From NCBI GenBank assembly GCA_017644185.1, contig JAEPMA010000009.1:62001-126000 (forward strand): a stretch of 64,000 nt of DNA, in the 5' to 3' direction. The notes beneath the pieces are model-generated. The model was given only the letters and a program-made list of their open reading frames with translations. It did not search any database and was not told the origin of the DNA. The stretch comes from Rhodospirillales bacterium. Its GTDB lineage: Bacteria; Pseudomonadota; Alphaproteobacteria; Rhodospirillales; Casp-alpha2. Below, piece by piece: positions 8,498 through 17,139 of this stretch; the first letter of the stretch is position 1; each line of letters opens with the position of its first letter. A program made the position numbers and the translations under genes.

Positions 8498-9052
8498 ATG
8501 GCTAAAAAAGTTGCTCCGGTGCCCAAAGGCTATCGCACCGTGACCCCGTCCCTGGTCGTCCGTGGCGCCGATGCCGCGCTCGGCTTTTACAACGAAGTGT
8601 TCGGCGCCGAAGTGCTTTCGCGCACCTACGCCGAAGACGACGTCACCGTCCTGCACGCTGAAATGAAGATCGGCAACTCGATCATCGTCGTTTCCGACGA
8701 ACTGCCGGCGTTCGGCATCTGGTCGCCGCTCGCGTTCGGTGGTTCCGCCGTTGCCCAGCACCTCTATGTCGCCAACGTCGACGAGATCTGGGAACGCGCC
8801 GTCGAAAACGGTTGCACGGTGCTGGTGCCGCTGGCCGACACGCACTATGGTGAACGCTTCGCCAAGGTTGTCGATCCGTTCGGTCACGTCTGGTCGATGT
8901 CGAAACGTATTCCGGCTCCGAAAGCCGAAGACATCAAGGCCCAGACCCAGGCCGAAGGTTTCTCGATCTACGAGCCCCAGGCTCAACGTGAAGAACAGCA
9001 GTACCCGACCGCCGATGCCGCCCACGTTGAGGGCGAGATCGCAGCGGCCTAA
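8498..9052 (+). CDS. VOC-family (glyoxalase/PhnB-like) protein
   Basis: The start is the ATG at 8498, preceded by AGGAG at good spacing; the 20 upstream codons are rejected. The 184-residue product begins with the PhnB-type phrase GYRTVTPSLVVRGADAALGFY and contains VVDPFGHVWSMSKR, where His and the following region supply the usual metal-site face. VOC proteins act on small molecules through a metal centre, but no substrate can be read here. The last about 45 residues form a Glu/Gln-rich tail beyond the fold. A strong terminator follows, so it is probably monocistronic. Confidence 0.8.
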   Translation: MAKKVAPVPKGYRTVTPSLVVRGADAALGFYNEVFGAEVLSRTYAEDDVTVLHAEMKIGNSIIVVSDELPAFGIWSPLAFGGSAVAQHLYVANVDEIWERAVENGCTVLVPLADTHYGERFAKVVDPFGHVWSMSKRIPAPKAEDIKAQTQAEGFSIYEPQAQREEQQYPTADAAHVEGEIAAA

Positions 9053-9067
9053 CGCTGATATCGGAGG

Positions 9068-9091
9068 GGGCGGCCGATCGGCCGCCCTTTT
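9068..9091 (+). terminator. Rho-independent terminator after the VOC gene
   Basis: A perfect 20-bp palindrome GGGCGGCCGA/TCGGCCGCCC (9068-9087) is followed by TTTT. It begins 15 bases after the VOC stop codon and ends 44 bases before the aminotransferase start, so the two genes are separately terminated. Confidence 0.85.
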
Positions 9092-9135
9092 CACCTCTGA
9101 GGTTTGTCCATTTTTTACACAGGGACTTGAAGGAA

Positions 9136-10440
9136 ATGACTGATAACAAATCGCTCAACGACCGTCGTCAGGCCGCCACGCCCCGGGGCGTCGGTGTCGC
9201 CACCGGCATTTACGCCGACCGCGCCGAAAACGCGGAACTGTGGGACGTCGAAGGCAAGCGCTACGTGGACTTCGCGGGCGGCATTGCCGTTCTCAACACC
9301 GGTCACCGCAACCCGACCGTGATGGCCGCCGTCCAGAAGCAGCTCGAGCGGTTTACCCACACGGCGTATCAGGTCGTTCCCTACGAGCCCTATGTCGAAC
9401 TTGCCGAAAAGCTGAACGAACTGGCGCCGGGCGACACCCCCAAAAAGACCCTGTTCGTGACCACGGGTGCCGAGGCCGTCGAAAACGCGGTCAAGATCGC
9501 GCGCGCCCACACGGGCCGCCCGGGCGTTGTCGCGTTCTCCGGCGGGTTCCACGGCCGCACCATGATGACCATGGGACTGACCGGGAAAGTCGACCCCTAC
9601 AAACGCGGTTTCGGCCCGATGCCGGCCGGCATTCACCACCTGCCGTTCCCGATGCCGATGCACGGCGTCTCGGTCCAGGACTCGATCGACGCGCTGCACC
9701 GCCTGTTCAAGGCCGATCTCGAACCCGAACAGGTCGCAGCGATTATCATCGAGCCGGTCCAGGGCGAAGGCGGTTTCTACATCGCCCCCATCGAACTGAT
9801 TAAGGAACTGCGCCGCGTCTGCGACGAACATGGCATCTGCCTGATCGCCGACGAAGTGCAGACCGGTTTCGCCCGCACGGGCCGCATCTTCGCCTCCGAA
9901 CACTGGGGTGTCGAGCCGGACATGATCACCACCGCGAAATCGCTCGCGGGCGGTTTCCCGCTCGCCGGCGTTGTCGGCAAGGCGGAAATCATGGACGCCC
10001 CCGCGCCGGGTGGTCTGGGCGGCACTTATGGGGGTAGCCCGATCGGCTGCGCCGCCGCGCTGGGTGTCATCAAGGTGATCGAGGAAGAGCAGCTTCTGGG
10101 CCGCGCCAACATTATCGGCCAGCGCATCGTCGAGCGTGTCAATCGCATCAAAGACCGCACAGACGTGCAGCCGATCGGTGACGTCCGCGGGCTGGGCGCG
10201 ATGGTCGCGTTCGAGATGGTGACGGAAAAAGGCACCGATAAACCGGACGCCGACGCCACCAAGACGCTCTGCGCCAAAGCGTTGGAAAAAGGCCTGATCC
10301 TGCTGTCGTGCGGCGTTTACGCCAACACGATCCGGATCCTGGTGCCGCTGACCGCTTCGGATGCCGTTATCGACGAGGGTCTCGACATCATCGAGAACTG
10401 CCTCGCCGAGATGGGCACGACCGCGGTCGCCGCGGAATAA
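9136..10440 (+). CDS. gabT: 4-aminobutyrate-type class III aminotransferase
   Basis: The 434-residue PLP enzyme transfers the omega-amino group of GABA or a similar omega-amino acid to 2-oxoglutarate, giving the semialdehyde. The PLP lysine is K268 in TTAKSLAGGFPL. LIADEVQTGFARTG carries the cofactor Asp, and the N-terminal GVGVATGIYADRAENAELWDVEG is typical of GabT. Start: ATG at 9136 after GAAGGAA; a TTG nine bases upstream is possible. It lies just before the nitrilase and decarboxylase genes, so it may process an omega-amino product of that cluster rather than GABA itself. No succinate-semialdehyde dehydrogenase gene is adjacent. Confidence 0.85.
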   Translation: MTDNKSLNDRRQAATPRGVGVATGIYADRAENAELWDVEGKRYVDFAGGIAVLNTGHRNPTVMAAVQKQLERFTHTAYQVVPYEPYVELAEKLNELAPGDTPKKTLFVTTGAEAVENAVKIARAHTGRPGVVAFSGGFHGRTMMTMGLTGKVDPYKRGFGPMPAGIHHLPFPMPMHGVSVQDSIDALHRLFKADLEPEQVAAIIIEPVQGEGGFYIAPIELIKELRRVCDEHGICLIADEVQTGFARTGRIFASEHWGVEPDMITTAKSLAGGFPLAGVVGKAEIMDAPAPGGLGGTYGGSPIGCAAALGVIKVIEEEQLLGRANIIGQRIVERVNRIKDRTDVQPIGDVRGLGAMVAFEMVTEKGTDKPDADATKTLCAKALEKGLILLSCGVYANTIRILVPLTASDAVIDEGLDIIENCLAEMGTTAVAAE

Positions 10441-10446
10441 GGCTTC

Positions 10447-10479
10447 GCCCGGCGGGTGCGGAATACGCCGCCGCCGGGC
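10447..10479 (+). terminator. GC hairpin after gabT, no T-tract
   Basis: GCCCGGCGG (10447-10455) pairs with CCGCCGGGC (10471-10479), beginning six bases after the gabT stop. It lacks a U-run, so it is only a possible terminator or an mRNA-stabilising hairpin before the nitrilase-family gene. Confidence 0.4.
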
Positions 10480-10552
10480 AGACCTTGACCGGAACACGCT
10501 TGCAAGCGACCATTGTAACGTATTGCGAAATAAACATAGAGGTCCCTATTAG

Positions 10553-11509
10553 ATGACCCCCTTCGCGATTGCCGGTGTGCAGATGCAAGTTTCGGCCAGC
10601 CATGAGAACGTGACCGCGATGTCGCATCGCGTCGATCACGTGATGGCGCGCTTTCCCTGGGTTCAGATGATCGTGTTCAGCGAGCTGGCGCCGTATGGCC
10701 CGCTGACCGGCAACCATCCCGAAAGCACAGAAGGGGCGCTTGAGGTCTTCCGCGAAGCCGCGCGCCGTCACAACGTCTGGCTTCTTCCGGGTTCTATGTT
10801 CGAACGCACCGAATACGGCCTTCAGAACGTCGCCTACGTCATCAATCCGCAGGGTGAGACCGTCGGCCGCTACGCCAAGATGTTCCCGTTCCAGCCGTAC
10901 GAAGCCGGTGTCGAGGGCGGGACAGAGTTCTGCGTCTTCGACGTGCCGGAAATCGGCCGCTTCGGGGTGTCGATCTGCTACGACATCTGGTTCCCGGAAA
11001 CCACGCGCACGCTCGTCTCGATGGGCGCCGAGGTGCTGCTGCACCCGGTCTTAACGGGGACCATCGACCGTGACATCGAACTTTCGATCGCGCGCTCGAC
11101 CGCGGCGATGTTCCAGACCTATGTCTTCGACATCAACGGCCTGGGCCCGGGCGGGACCGGACGCTCCTGCGTCGTCGATCCGTCGGGCACCATCCTCTAT
11201 CAGGCCGCCGGCCAGGAGGAAGTGATCCCGGTCGAGGTCGATTTCGACCTGGTGCGCCGCCAGCGCGCCGTGGGCCTTAGGGGCCTGGGGCAGACTTTGA
11301 AGAGTTTCCGCGACCGAAACGCCTATTTCGGGGTTTATGACCCGACCGTCGCCGATACCAGCTATCTTTACAGCCTGGGCGCGCTGGAAATGCCGCATCA
11401 GGGCTCGCAGGAGGGACTGAACGTCCCCCGCCCCGCCGACGTGAACGGCCACCGGGGCTATAACAACATTACGGTGCTCGACACCCATAAAAGCGCGAAA
11501 GACGCATAA
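10553..11509 (+). CDS. Carbon-nitrogen hydrolase (nitrilase superfamily amidase)
   Basis: The 318-residue enzyme has the Glu-Lys-Cys triad of the superfamily: E44 in VFSELAPYG, K109 in RYAKMFPF and C142 in SICYDIWFP. Members hydrolyse amides, N-carbamoyl groups or nitriles in the cytoplasm. No signal peptide is present. The closest functional guess from context is an amidase acting on an amide made by the ATP-grasp ligase or on an N-carbamoyl amine such as N-carbamoylputrescine, but the sequence alone does not decide. It is 26 bases upstream of the decarboxylase gene and probably shares its transcript. Confidence 0.85.
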   Translation: MTPFAIAGVQMQVSASHENVTAMSHRVDHVMARFPWVQMIVFSELAPYGPLTGNHPESTEGALEVFREAARRHNVWLLPGSMFERTEYGLQNVAYVINPQGETVGRYAKMFPFQPYEAGVEGGTEFCVFDVPEIGRFGVSICYDIWFPETTRTLVSMGAEVLLHPVLTGTIDRDIELSIARSTAAMFQTYVFDINGLGPGGTGRSCVVDPSGTILYQAAGQEEVIPVEVDFDLVRRQRAVGLRGLGQTLKSFRDRNAYFGVYDPTVADTSYLYSLGALEMPHQGSQEGLNVPRPADVNGHRGYNNITVLDTHKSAKDA

Positions 11510-11535
11510 AACAATGACGAACAGGGAGTTCAAAA

Positions 11536-14277
11536 ATGCCGGACGAGGGAGCGAAGACTAAGGGCGTATCGCTAGGCCGCTATTACAATGCCACCCAGTT
11601 CCGCGTCGATACGTGGAACAAGCTCAAGAATATCGTCCTTCGGCTTGCCGAAGGGCGGGAACGCCCCGACGACTATGCGCAGGCCAAGGCGCTGCTGGAC
11701 GAACTTGCGCCGTTCGAAACGTATTGGGCGTTTCCGGGCCACCACGATTTCAGGCAGCTCTACCATCTTCTGGACACCAAGGACGTCCGCACGCTGAGCC
11801 GCGCGGTGTCACGCATCGTCGGCGCGATGATGAGCAGCAGCTATCGCCGCAAGCACGTCAACCTCGGCCTTCACGGCGAGGATGAATATCTCGAGGAAGA
11901 GGAACTTGAGACGCTTGAGGAGCGGAGCCGCCGCCGCCCCTATTTCGAAGTGCTGTTCGTCGACGACCTGTCGCACGTGCAGCAGCATCAACAGGAAGAG
12001 GGTCTGCACGGCATGCGCCGCGAGGAAGACCCCTTCACTTACGAACCCGTGTTCGTGCCCAGCTTCGAGGACGCGGTCATCGCGGTCCTGTTCAACCACA
12101 ACATCCAGTCGGTGGTGATCCGCTTCGGCTTCCGTTTCAAATCGATCAACGATCTGCCGGTTTTGAACCGATATCTGAAGATGGCGCACATCGACAGCGT
12201 CGATGACCTGGAGCCGCAGGACTACGGGATCGTCCTGGCCGAGGTGATCGGCCGCATCCGCCCGGAACTGGACCTCTATCTGGTGACCGATCAGAGCGTC
12301 GAGGACGTGGCCGGCCGCGTCGGCGATTCATGCCGCCGCATCTTTTATAATCAGGAAGACTTCCTGGAACTGCACATGAACATCCTGAGGGGTGTCGACA
12401 GCCGCTTCCAGACCCCCTTCTTCACCGCGCTCAGGAATTACGCCAAGCAGCCGACCGGCGTGTTCCACGCGCTCCCCATCTCGCGCGGCAAGTCGATCAC
12501 GAAATCCAACTGGATCAGGGACATGGGCGAGTTCTATGGGATGAACATCTTCCTCGCGGAAACGTCGGCGACGTCGGGCGGGCTGGACTCCCTTCTTGAG
12601 CCGATCGGGCCTTTGAAAAAGGCGCAGGAGCTGACATCCCGGGCGTTCGGCTCGCGCAAGACCTTCTTCGCCACCAACGGCACGTCGACCTGTAACAAGA
12701 TCGTCGTGCAGGCCGTCGTCCGGCCGGGCGACATCGTTCTCGTCGACCGTGACTGCCACAAGTCGCACCATTACGGGATGGTGCTGGGCGGCGCGCACGT
12801 GGTCTATCTCGATAGTTATCCACTTAGTGAGTATTCGATGTACGGCGCCGTGCCGCTGCGCGAGATCAAGAAAGAACTGCTGGAACTGAAGGCCGCCGGC
12901 AAGCTGGACAAAGTCCGCATGCTTCTGTTGACGAACTGCACCTTCGACGGGCTGGTCTACAATGTCGAACGGGTGATGGAAGAGTGTTTGGCGATCAAAC
13001 CGGATCTCGTCTTCCTGTGGGATGAGGCGTGGTTCGGCTTCGCCCGGTTCGGGCCGACGTATCGTCAACGCACGGCGATGTATCAGGCCGGCAACCTCCG
13101 CGAAAAGTTCAAGGACCCGGATTATCGCGAGGCCTACGAAGCGCATAAGATCGAGCGCGAGGAAGCCGGCGACGATATCGAGAAACTTCTGGATATGCGC
13201 CTGATGCCCGATCCGGATACGTCCAGGGTCCGCGTGTACGCGACCCAGTCGACCCACAAGACCCTGACGGCCCTCAGGCAGGGCTCGATGATCCACGTCC
13301 ACGACCAGGACTTCGCATCGAAGACGGAGGAAGCCTTCCACGAAGCGTTCATGACCCACACCTCGACCTCGCCCAACTACCAGATTTTGGCGTCGCTCGA
13401 CGTCGGGCGCCGGCAGGTCGAACTCGAAGGCTTCGAGATGGTGCAGAAACAGGTCGAGATGGCCATGGTGCTGCGCCAGAAGGTCCGCACCCATCCGCTG
13501 CTGTCGAAGTTCTTCAAGATTCTCACCGTCGGCGACATGATCCCGGCGGAATACCGGCAATCGGGAATCGAGAGCTACTACGAGGCCGACAAAGGCTGGA
13601 ACGATATCTGGGAAGCATGGGCGGGTGATGAGTTCGCGCTCGATGCGACCCGCATCACGCTGCTGGTCGGTGAGACCGGCATGGACGGCGATACGTTCAA
13701 AAACGCCGAGTTGATGGATAAATACGGCATCCAGATCAACAAGACGTCGCGCAACACGGTCCTGTTCATGACCAACATCGGCACGACGCGTAGTTCGATC
13801 GCGTATCTGATCGAGGTGCTCGTCAAGATCGCCCACGAGATGGAAGAGAAGCTCGAGGACATGAATGCGCCGGAAAAGAAAGCGCACGAGAAAAAGGTCA
13901 ACGGCCTCCTGAACGAGTTGCCGCCATTACCCGACTTCTCGCGCTTCCACGACGCCTTCCGACCCGACCCCAAGGGGCACACCCGCGAGGGTGTGATGCG
14001 GGATGCGTACTTCCTTTCTTATGATGAGGACACCTGCGAGTACCTGACCCTCGAAGAGGGGATCGAAGAGGCGATGGCCGCGGGACGCGAGGTCGTCAGT
14101 GCGACCTTCATCATCCCCTACCCGCCGGGCTTCCCGATCCTGGTGCCGGGCCAGGTGGTCTCGAAAGAGATCATCGGGTTCTTCAAGGCGCTCGATGTGA
14201 AGGAAATCCACGGCTACCGCCCGGACCTGGGCTTACGCGTATTTACCGAGGACGCTTTGAAAGCGCGCCTCAAATAG
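11536..14277 (+). CDS. Large PLP-dependent Orn/Lys/Arg-type decarboxylase
   Basis: The 913-residue fold-type I PLP protein starts at ATG with GGGAG eight bases upstream. An N-terminal receiver-like domain (about 1-290) precedes the PLP domain: substrate/cofactor loop ATNGTSTCNK, aromatic-stacking His in DRDCHKSHHYG, cofactor Asp496 in DEAWFGFARFG and Schiff-base Lys575 in STHKTL. The C-terminal domain carries IIPYPPGFPILVPGQ, diagnostic of the Orn/Lys/Arg decarboxylase family. Such enzymes release CO2 from basic amino acids to give putrescine, cadaverine or agmatine. At about 910 residues it is longer than the approximately 710-755 residues of the E. coli inducible enzymes. The substrate is not determined. 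It lies between the amidase and ATP-grasp genes. Confidence 0.85.
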   Translation: MPDEGAKTKGVSLGRYYNATQFRVDTWNKLKNIVLRLAEGRERPDDYAQAKALLDELAPFETYWAFPGHHDFRQLYHLLDTKDVRTLSRAVSRIVGAMMSSSYRRKHVNLGLHGEDEYLEEEELETLEERSRRRPYFEVLFVDDLSHVQQHQQEEGLHGMRREEDPFTYEPVFVPSFEDAVIAVLFNHNIQSVVIRFGFRFKSINDLPVLNRYLKMAHIDSVDDLEPQDYGIVLAEVIGRIRPELDLYLVTDQSVEDVAGRVGDSCRRIFYNQEDFLELHMNILRGVDSRFQTPFFTALRNYAKQPTGVFHALPISRGKSITKSNWIRDMGEFYGMNIFLAETSATSGGLDSLLEPIGPLKKAQELTSRAFGSRKTFFATNGTSTCNKIVVQAVVRPGDIVLVDRDCHKSHHYGMVLGGAHVVYLDSYPLSEYSMYGAVPLREIKKELLELKAAGKLDKVRMLLLTNCTFDGLVYNVERVMEECLAIKPDLVFLWDEAWFGFARFGPTYRQRTAMYQAGNLREKFKDPDYREAYEAHKIEREEAGDDIEKLLDMRLMPDPDTSRVRVYATQSTHKTLTALRQGSMIHVHDQDFASKTEEAFHEAFMTHTSTSPNYQILASLDVGRRQVELEGFEMVQKQVEMAMVLRQKVRTHPLLSKFFKILTVGDMIPAEYRQSGIESYYEADKGWNDIWEAWAGDEFALDATRITLLVGETGMDGDTFKNAELMDKYGIQINKTSRNTVLFMTNIGTTRSSIAYLIEVLVKIAHEMEEKLEDMNAPEKKAHEKKVNGLLNELPPLPDFSRFHDAFRPDPKGHTREGVMRDAYFLSYDEDTCEYLTLEEGIEEAMAAGREVVSATFIIPYPPGFPILVPGQVVSKEIIGFFKALDVKEIHGYRPDLGLRVFTEDALKARLK

Positions 14278-14284
14278 TGCCATT

Positions 14285-14310
14285 GGCGGCGGCTCGACCC
14301 GCCGCCTTTT
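14285..14310 (+). terminator. Intercistronic rho-independent terminator or attenuator
   Basis: GGCGGCGG (14285-14292), loop CTCGAC, CCGCCGCC (14299-14306), then TTTT. It sits seven bases after the decarboxylase stop and 25 bases before the ATP-grasp start. It should reduce read-through, so the downstream ligase either has its own start or is made at a lower level. Confidence 0.75.
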
Positions 14311-14335
14311 AAAATTAAACAGGGAGACGATTATC

Positions 14336-15913
14336 ATGGCGACTAAGAAGAAAGCCGCAACCAAGAAGAAAGCGCCCGCAAAGAAGGCCGCTGCCAAGAA
14401 AGCCCCCGCAAAAAAGACTGCCGCCAAGAAGGCGCCCGCGAAAAAGGCTGCTGCACGCAAGCCGCGCCCCAAGAAGCTGAAGAACATTTCCGAGATCCGG
14501 CGGTTCTTCCACCGGAACGAAGATCCGATCTTCTTCATCAGCGCGACCAACTTCAATCTGTTGGGGATTGATGAATGGTGCCGTAACTTCAAATACATTT
14601 GCTACATCGACTGCTACGACGGGCGTCATCCGAACGTCTTCGTCCCGACCGAAGCGCCCCATCCCGAATTCGAGTCGATCGAGGACATCAACGCCTACCT
14701 GCTCGAGCACAAGGAAGTCATCGACTATGTGAAGTCGAAGGGCGGCAAGCCGAAAGCCGTGTTCCTGATGTTCGACGAGCGGGTCGAGAAAGTCTGCAAG
14801 GAGCTGGGCCTCGAGGTCTGGTTCCCGAAAGCGGCGCTCCGCGAAAAGATCGACCACAAGATCGAAACCGTGCGCATCGGCAACAAGGCGGGCGTGCCGT
14901 CGGTGCCGAACACGCTTGGTGTGATCAACAGCTACGACGATCTCAAGAAGCTCGCGAAGCCATTGGGTAACGATCTGGTCCTTCAGTCCGCGTTCGGTGA
15001 CAGCGGTCACACCACGTTCTTCATCAAGAGCGAAAAAGACTACCGCCGCCACGAGCACGACATCGTCGGCCAGGGCGAGATCAAGGTGATGAAGCGGATC
15101 AACTGCCGCGGTTCCGCGATCGAAGCCTGCGCAACATCAAAGGGCACCATCGTCGGCCCGCTGATGACCGAGCTTGTCGGCTTCAAGGAATTGACCCCAT
15201 ATCGCGGCGGCTGGTGCGGCAACGAAATCTTCCCCGAAGCGTTCGATCCGAAGATCCGCAAGAAAGCCCGCGAGTACACCTTCCAGTTCGGTAACCAACT
15301 GGTGAAAGAGGGTTATCGCGGCTATTTCGAGCTCGACTTCCTGATCGATCAGGACGACGGCAACATCTATCTGGGTGAGTGCAACCCACGCGTCACGGGT
15401 GCCAGCTCGATGACCAACCACGCGGCCTTCGCGCATGCCGACGCGCCGCTGTTCCTGTTCCACCTGCTGGAATTCTCGGGCGTGCCGTTCGACATCGACG
15501 TCAACGAGTTGAACAACCGCTGGGCCGATGCCGACAATATCGACAGCTGGTGCCAGATGGTGATTAAGCACACAGAAGACAATGTCGATATCATCACGGA
15601 AGCCCCCGAGTCGGGAATCTGGAGCCTGAACAAGGACGGCAGCGTCACCTACAACCGCTTCGACTATCACCGCCGCGCGGTCGAAAGCGAAGCCGAGGCG
15701 TTCTTCCTGCGCATCTCCGACAAGGGCGATTACCGCTACGAAGGCGCCGATCTGGGGATTCTGATTACCCGCGGGCGGGCGATGGATAACAAGTTCAAGC
15801 TGACCAAACGCGCCAAGCAGTGGATCGAGGGCATCAAGTCCCAGTACAAGGCGAAACCGCTGCCGAAAGCGCAACCGGTCGAGCTTGCGGACCCGGCGTT
15901 CAAGATTCTTTGA
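14336..15913 (+). CDS. ATP-grasp ligase with histone H1-like lysine-rich N-terminal tail
   Basis: Residues 1-50 contain 20 Lys and 2 Arg with Ala, Pro and Thr. KK pairs recur every five residues (16-17, 21-22, 26-27, 31-32, 36-37), as in histone H1-like bacterial proteins. From about residue 55 an ATP-grasp protein follows, with KSKGGKPKAVF, the SAFGDSGHTTF loop and the metal-binding strand GYFELDFLIDQDDGNIYLGECNPRVTGAS. Proteins of this type are often labelled biotin carboxylase but have no biotin partner here. A carboxylate-amine ligase is more likely. The start is clear (GGGAGA eight bases before ATG), so the tail is translated. Its neighbours, a diamine-producing decarboxylase and an amide-cleaving Ntn enzyme, support amide chemistry. 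Confidence 0.8.
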   Translation: MATKKKAATKKKAPAKKAAAKKAPAKKTAAKKAPAKKAAARKPRPKKLKNISEIRRFFHRNEDPIFFISATNFNLLGIDEWCRNFKYICYIDCYDGRHPNVFVPTEAPHPEFESIEDINAYLLEHKEVIDYVKSKGGKPKAVFLMFDERVEKVCKELGLEVWFPKAALREKIDHKIETVRIGNKAGVPSVPNTLGVINSYDDLKKLAKPLGNDLVLQSAFGDSGHTTFFIKSEKDYRRHEHDIVGQGEIKVMKRINCRGSAIEACATSKGTIVGPLMTELVGFKELTPYRGGWCGNEIFPEAFDPKIRKKAREYTFQFGNQLVKEGYRGYFELDFLIDQDDGNIYLGECNPRVTGASSMTNHAAFAHADAPLFLFHLLEFSGVPFDIDVNELNNRWADADNIDSWCQMVIKHTEDNVDIITEAPESGIWSLNKDGSVTYNRFDYHRRAVESEAEAFFLRISDKGDYRYEGADLGILITRGRAMDNKFKLTKRAKQWIEGIKSQYKAKPLPKAQPVELADPAFKIL

Positions 15914-15952
15914 GGAGCATGGACTCTGGACGCTCTCGCGCGTAATTAGATC

Positions 15953-16025
15953 GTCATTCCCGCGAAAGCGGGAACCCGGAAATGACGTGCCGGTGCCCCT
16001 GGGTCCCCGCCTTCGCGGGGATGAC
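15953..16025. repeat. Paired inverted REP-like units
   Basis: GTCATTCCCGC-GAAA-GCGGGAA and, about 30 bases on, GGTCCCCGCC-TTC-GCGGGGATGAC face each other. Together they fill most of the gap between the ATP-grasp and C45 genes. The two could fold as one long hairpin or two short ones. Confidence 0.75.
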
Positions 16026-16053
16026 AACACTGCCCGGCAACAAGGAACCGTTC

Positions 16054-17043
16054 ATGGATCTGGTCTTTGAGACCATAAGCGAGAAGCACGCGGGCGAGAA
16101 ATGGCAGTCGCGTTTCGACATGCTCTGGCCCGCTTACCAGCGTTGGTTTCTCTCCGACGGCATCGAGGCCCGCCAGACCTACCTGGCGGGCTATCGGGCC
16201 TTCAAGCAGTACATGCCAGAGATGGTGCCGACCTATGAAAAGCTCTGCGAGCTTGCAGGCGGCGACGACCTGTCGGCCCGGTTCCTGAGTTTCTACTGTC
16301 CGCCCGCATATCTATCGGGGTGTTCCCAGGCCGTCTGGCCCGGGGCCGAGCCGATGCTGGTCCGCAACTACGATTACGCCCCCGCCCTTTGCGACGGTTT
16401 GATCCTGCATTCGCGCTGGCACGACAGGTGGGTGTTGGGGATGGCGGACGGGTTGTTCGGCCTGGTTGATGGGATGAACGACCGGGGCCTTGCGGTATCG
16501 CTCACGTTCGGGGGCCGAACCATCGTCGGCGACGGGTTCGGGGTGCCGATCATCCTCCGCTACATCATGGAATTCTGCGACACGGTCAGTGACGCGACCG
16601 AAGCGCTGACCCGTATCCCATGCCACATGACCTACAACGTCACCGTGGTCGACAAACAGGGCCGGCACGCGACCGTCTATCTGTCGCCGGACCGGAAGGC
16701 CATCGTCACGGATCAAAGGGTCGCGACCAATCACCAGGAGCGTGTCGAATGGCACCGCCACGCCCGCGCCACAGCGACGGTCGAGCGCGAGCGCTTTCTG
16801 TTACAAAGATTGACCCTCCACGACGAACCCGCCGACCGCTTCATCGGTGCATTCCAGAAACCGCCCCTCTATTCGACCGCGTTCGGACGCGGCTTTGGCA
16901 CGGTCTACACCGCTGTCTACTGGCCAAAGAAAGGTCTCGCCGAATACCGTTGGCCGGGCGTTCATTGGACGCAGCGCCTCAAATCCCCGGTCGAGGGCCA
17001 GCGCCATATCCGTTTCCCGATGTCCGATCAGGCATTGGCGTAA
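16054..17043 (+). CDS. C45-family autoproteolytic acyltransferase/hydrolase (Ntn fold)
   Basis: The start is the ATG at 16054, after AAGGAA; the frame reads further upstream only through a repeat. The 329-residue protein carries the family site YLSGC-S at residues 87-91, with C90 as the presumed N-terminal nucleophile after self-cleavage, and the downstream VRNYDY and GMNDRGLAVSLTFGG motifs of the acyl-CoA:6-APA acyltransferase (AAT) relatives. Such enzymes make or break amide bonds on small acyl-amines. The residue before Cys is Gly, as needed for autocatalysis. No signal peptide was seen. It follows the ATP-grasp gene and may act on its product. Confidence 0.8.
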   Translation: MDLVFETISEKHAGEKWQSRFDMLWPAYQRWFLSDGIEARQTYLAGYRAFKQYMPEMVPTYEKLCELAGGDDLSARFLSFYCPPAYLSGCSQAVWPGAEPMLVRNYDYAPALCDGLILHSRWHDRWVLGMADGLFGLVDGMNDRGLAVSLTFGGRTIVGDGFGVPIILRYIMEFCDTVSDATEALTRIPCHMTYNVTVVDKQGRHATVYLSPDRKAIVTDQRVATNHQERVEWHRHARATATVERERFLLQRLTLHDEPADRFIGAFQKPPLYSTAFGRGFGTVYTAVYWPKKGLAEYRWPGVHWTQRLKSPVEGQRHIRFPMSDQALA

Positions 17044-17139
17044 GCATTTTTCGTTTAGCACGTCATAAAACTTTGATGATTTCCCCCGCGCCACCTTTTG
17101 TTATGGTGAAGGCTTGTTACGCATGAACGGGTTCGATCA

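Noticed and set aside
9115-10497. A 460-codon open frame antisense to the aminotransferase gene
   Set aside because: It mirrors a strongly conserved gene, has an Arg/Gly/Asp-heavy composition without domains, and comes from high GC third positions in the sense gene.
12328-13887. A 519-codon open frame antisense to the decarboxylase gene
   Set aside because: No recognisable motif or ribosome site; the sense strand carries all PLP motifs.
14336-15913. Biotin carboxylase subunit of a carboxylase
   Set aside because: No biotin carrier or carboxyltransferase gene is near; only the ATP-grasp fold is shared.
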